Of a stretch of DNA of 64,000 bases, positions 60,724 to 64,000 are shown piece by piece. A program made the position numbers and the translations under genes. Position 1 is the first letter of the stretch; every line of letters starts with the position of its first letter. The notes under the pieces are model-generated. The model was not told the origin of the DNA. It worked only from the letters and a program-made list of their open reading frames with translations, and did not search any database. Origin of the DNA: Cucumis sativus (Eukaryota; Streptophyta; Magnoliopsida; Cucurbitales; Cucurbitaceae); NCBI RefSeq assembly GCF_000004075.3, contig NC_026660.2, positions 14,589,837 to 14,653,836 of the forward strand, given 5' to 3'.

Positions 60724-61381
60724 TGATAGGTAGGACAGATCTTTAAGTTATTCAGAGTAGTTCTTTGCCCATTCCCTCAAGATTCCACTCACATCGTGCA
60801 CCAATATTTGATGAACATTTTTTATTTTGACAATCAAATAGATTCTTTTTGATGCAGTGTTGGACTATGTACACTTGATGCTCTTGGCATCCAGAAACAA
60901 TGAATCTAGTTGTTCGTGAACTCTACCATTGATCATCATGGTCCTATTTGCACTATGATTAGAATGCTAAAATTTGGATAGAGATTTGGACCATGATCTC
61001 GGTGACATTGTTTGCTCCCCCTTCTGTTTAGACTTCTTTTTCTGACGTTTATTGTCTGGCTGCCTTTTCGGTTGGGATATGCCAAAGAGAGGTAACAAAG
61101 ATAAGAAGTAGGGAATTTTGTACTTAATAGGTTGATTATATATATACCTTAACCTTACATTATATGCAAACTATTTATTTGAAACGTTGGTGTTTATTTC
61201 TGTTGTTGATAGCCATAGGCAAATTGGATATGGCCTATTCTGTATAGTTTGTCTGAAATAAGAATGGGTGATTATGAAAACCAAATCATGGTTTTAGCTG
61301 AGGGTTTTGAAGTTTTGACATTTTTCAATGAATTTCCTCACTTCATCGAGGAAAAAAAATGAAAACGAAAGAATACAAGAG
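60724..61381. other. 3' UTR of PDIL5-1 and spacer
   Basis: The 3' UTR probably extends through the first 450-550 bases; AATAAG-type signals occur near 61257. No gene. Confidence 0.4.
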
Positions 61382-61690
61382 CATACAAAAAAACAAGCTC
61401 ACAAAATAAGGGAGCTCGTCTACCAATAGGGACTATGAAGTAGTGTCTAGAATATTTACGCAAAAGTCATTGAAAATGAAGCTCACAAAGAAACATGAAA
61501 TTGGATGAGTGATTAAATCTCACTAGGGTCTCCTCTTTCCACTTCTCCAAACACTTTGCTGTTCTGCTCACCCCACAAAACCCATAAGATAGCCTCCAAC
61601 CCAACAAACCATAACAAGCACCTCCTCACAAAGAAACATGAAATTGGATTGTGATGAACATACAACTTACAAGAGCCTCCTAACGACAAC
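61382..61690 (-). mobile_element. LINE (non-LTR retrotransposon) C-terminal coding relic
   Basis: On the minus strand the DNA reads WVLWGEQNSKVFGEVERGD followed by PSEI and a stop. This is the typical end of plant LINE open reading frame 2 (pattern WxLWxERNxRxF). A 25-base stretch (ctcacaaagaaacatgaaat plus tggat) occurs twice, at 61482-61506 and 61625-61649. The relic is short and broken and no 5' part is present. Confidence 0.6.
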
Positions 61691-63500
61691 CCAGTTCTTA
61701 GGAATCATTAGTGCTTCAAAGGATGCTTACCGATCTCATTATTTGTTCATAAAATTTTGTAAAAACTTTTATACCTTAACTAAACCCATTTCAAATGAGA
61801 AGCAATTTTAGGATTCAGTTAAATCCTGTGGAATTGTAAGCTTTATAAACGGATATAGAACAGGGCAGTTGTAGGATGGAAGCTCGGTGATTGGTTGGAA
61901 AGAGTGCTTGCTTGACTAGGATTTAATTATCTGCCTTAATTTTGTTTTTAAGAGGTTTGATTTTATTGGGAGAGAAATAGAATAAGTTATAGGTCACGAT
62001 CTATTAAATTTGGGCAAAAAATGAGATCAAATTATAAATCTTCTCTAGACGTTGTGATCTTTAGGCTTTACATTTTAAGAAAGTCCCAATTTTGTTCCAA
62101 ACTCTTGATTATGTTTTGTTTATGAACCCTAAATTGACATCTTTTATATCACATTCATTTAAAATGAAATCAAAAGGATGCTTTTAGTTTTTTAGCTTTC
62201 GTTATTTGATGTTATTTTTCATACTTAGTTTCTGGTGAAAGGTTGATAAATAGAAGAAAACAACTAAATATATATGATTCAAAATTGAAAAGAAGAAAAC
62301 ATAATACTACTCTTTAAGATTTTAAGATTCCAGTTCTTATGAATGTGTTTGAGATTGATTATAACTTAGAATGAGGGTAACTCGTGAGCCATTGAATTAC
62401 ACTCTCGAGAAACTTTAGATTGCTTATTTGATGGAGATCATATGTGGACTCAAAAGAAGGTTGGTCACATATCGTAGAGTGGTACTTTTCAATCTAGAAA
62501 GACTTAACATAGTAATCTCTTCAGTAAGGTCATTCCATATGGTTGTAGAGTGGTAATTTTCTATTGCCATTGTGGATGAACAATTGCTTAAATACCTGCA
62601 CTTTTGGTTAAGCACAAGTACATCTAAAATTACCTTCAGCTAATTTGCATATGCCTAAGTTCACGTATTGTGAAAGAAGAGTCTCATTTAATTTTGTTTG
62701 ACGGTGTTTATCAGTATTAGTCGTATTGTGATAGTGAGATCCACTTCTAAATTTGCATTAAAAAACTACGATATGATTGAGCAAGAAATATCGTTATTAA
62801 CATCATTTACATATTATCGTTGAATGACCGTAAAAAGACATATTACATATGTAAAACGGCATCAAATTATATATATATTTATTTATTGTGTATATCGTTT
62901 AAGTCAAGTTCATTTTTTAACATTTATGTATGGAATGAAGAAGTTTAATTAAAATTATGAAATTAGAAAGTGTTGGTTAAATATAATACAAAATTAAAAT
63001 AATTTATTTTTAAATATAGAAAGGTAAATGAAAGTATTTATAAATAAAAGTAAAATATTATTTATAAATACGAATAGACTATTATCATTTATCACTTGTA
63101 GACGTCGATAGATATTTAATTGTTCATCAAATCTTTTTTAAAAAAATTATGAATTTTTATAATATTGAAAATATTATATTAAAACAATATTTTTAAATAT
63201 AGAAAGATAAACTAAGTTATTAATAAATACACAAAATATAGTTGATAGAAGTTGGTACAGGCTAATACTTCCATAAAACCTACCTCATATGAAAGAGAGG
63301 TAGAATTTAATTAAAAGTATGAACATGCATGTCCCTTGAAATGTTTACATGATGTTTGTGACACAAAAAACATCCATATTTTTTGAGAGAGAGTTTACTA
63401 AATTTTAAAATAAATTGCAAATTTAAATTTAATACTAAATAAAGTATCACATTTAAATTTCTATTACAAAAATCACATTTAAAAATAGTCTCATCTAAAA
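61691..63500. other. AT-rich intergenic DNA with decayed repeats
   Basis: No gene supported. Sequence at about 62990-63230 contains repeated tttttaaatatagaaaggta-type words and agacgtcgatagatatttaa, probably decayed family A repeats. Confidence 0.4.
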
Positions 63501-64000
63501 TTGGTTTAGAAATTACATGATAATTTCTTCATCTTCCGCTTTCCTTCTTTCTCATTTGTATCCCTCCCTCGTTTCTTGAATCGGCGGTATCTCTCATTCC
63601 GGCATCTCCATCTATCTTCGTCTTTTTGAGGTTTGGTTTTGTCACAGCTTGATGAATATTTTTTTTGTATAGAATGTGTTAGAACTTCATACGTGTGCAT
63701 GACGTTTAATCCATTGTTGTATTACGGATTTGTTTCAATAGGTGGATCCATCTACGTTTGATTCGTACAAGGAGGATTTTTTTTTTTTCAGTTTAAGAGG
63801 ATTGATTTTCTGTTTGTATTTGTTGAAGATGGAGTCGAATTTTGTGATTACGTACAAGAGACGATGATGTATCATTGAATAATTTTAGAACTTTTGGATG
63901 ATCTTAGTAAATTTCGTTAAGTTTCTGGAGATTGATTATGTGTTTATTTATGGATTCGATGGAAATGTGTTGAGGAGAGATATCCATTTGAATTACTTGT
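63501..64000 (+). other. Possible leader of a gene beginning beyond the right edge
   Basis: Composition changes to pyrimidine-rich, GC-richer DNA from about 63530 (cctccctcg, cggcggtatc, ccggcatctcc), and acceptor-like tttcaatag precedes gtggatcc at 63742. This would suit a 5' UTR exon and intron of a plus-strand gene. No coding sequence is identified, so this is a guess from composition. Confidence 0.25.

Noticed and set aside
1-64000. CRISPR array, operon, prophage or other bacterial system
   Set aside because: All recognised genes are plant nuclear genes with introns; no regularly spaced repeats or clustered bacterial genes are present.

Overview
The window is nuclear DNA of a flowering plant, almost certainly a eudicot and probably a cucurbit. 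Genes are intron-rich with GT-AG junctions, intergenic DNA is very AT-rich with microsatellites and degenerate retroelements, and every gene recognised belongs to a plant family. The cucurbit assignment is an inference from the look of the interspersed repeats and from protein similarity. Exons were joined by eye; every reconstructed model closes in frame with GT-AG introns.

Layout, left to right: the 5' end of an ICR (interactor of constitutive active ROPs) gene on the minus strand (to about 2.75 kb); a tetraspanin TET3/TET4 gene (+, 8.6-11.3 kb); a stretch with an LTR-retrotransposon remnant (about 12.9-13.2 kb) and no convincing gene; a LOB-domain transcription factor of the LBD1/LBD11 type (+, 18.7-20.1 kb); about 8.8 kb of repeat-rich intergenic DNA with a plastid rps7 fragment at 25.6-25.8 kb; two tandem RBR-type E3 ubiquitin ligase genes with an N-terminal RNase H-like domain (+, 28.9-32.6 and 33.7-36.2 kb); a membrane-anchored alpha/beta hydrolase (+, 40.0-42.5 kb); three minus-strand genes, namely mitochondrial 3-hydroxyacyl-thioester dehydratase HTD2 (43.1-43.9 kb), adenylate kinase 6 (45.5-46.8 kb) and exonuclease V (48.7-53.0 kb); a vicilin-like double-cupin protein (+, 54.3-56.3 kb); and PDIL5-1 (+, 58.8-60.7 kb). 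The last 3 kb hold a LINE remnant and AT-rich DNA.

The genes are not an operon or a single pathway. What connects them is synteny: the order ICR, TET, RBR, HTD, AK6, EXO5 matches, from memory, the Arabidopsis At5g60210-At5g60370 interval. LBD, vicilin-like and PDIL5-1 recall a second Arabidopsis block (At2g28490/At2g28500 and At1g07900/At1g07960). Mobile-element remnants lie close to or inside genes: a Copia fragment just upstream of AK6, a solo-LTR-like element in an RBR intron and a hAT transposase relic in an EXO5 intron. A palindromic interspersed repeat recurs at many intergenic positions. I found no CRISPR, rRNA or convincing tRNA gene.
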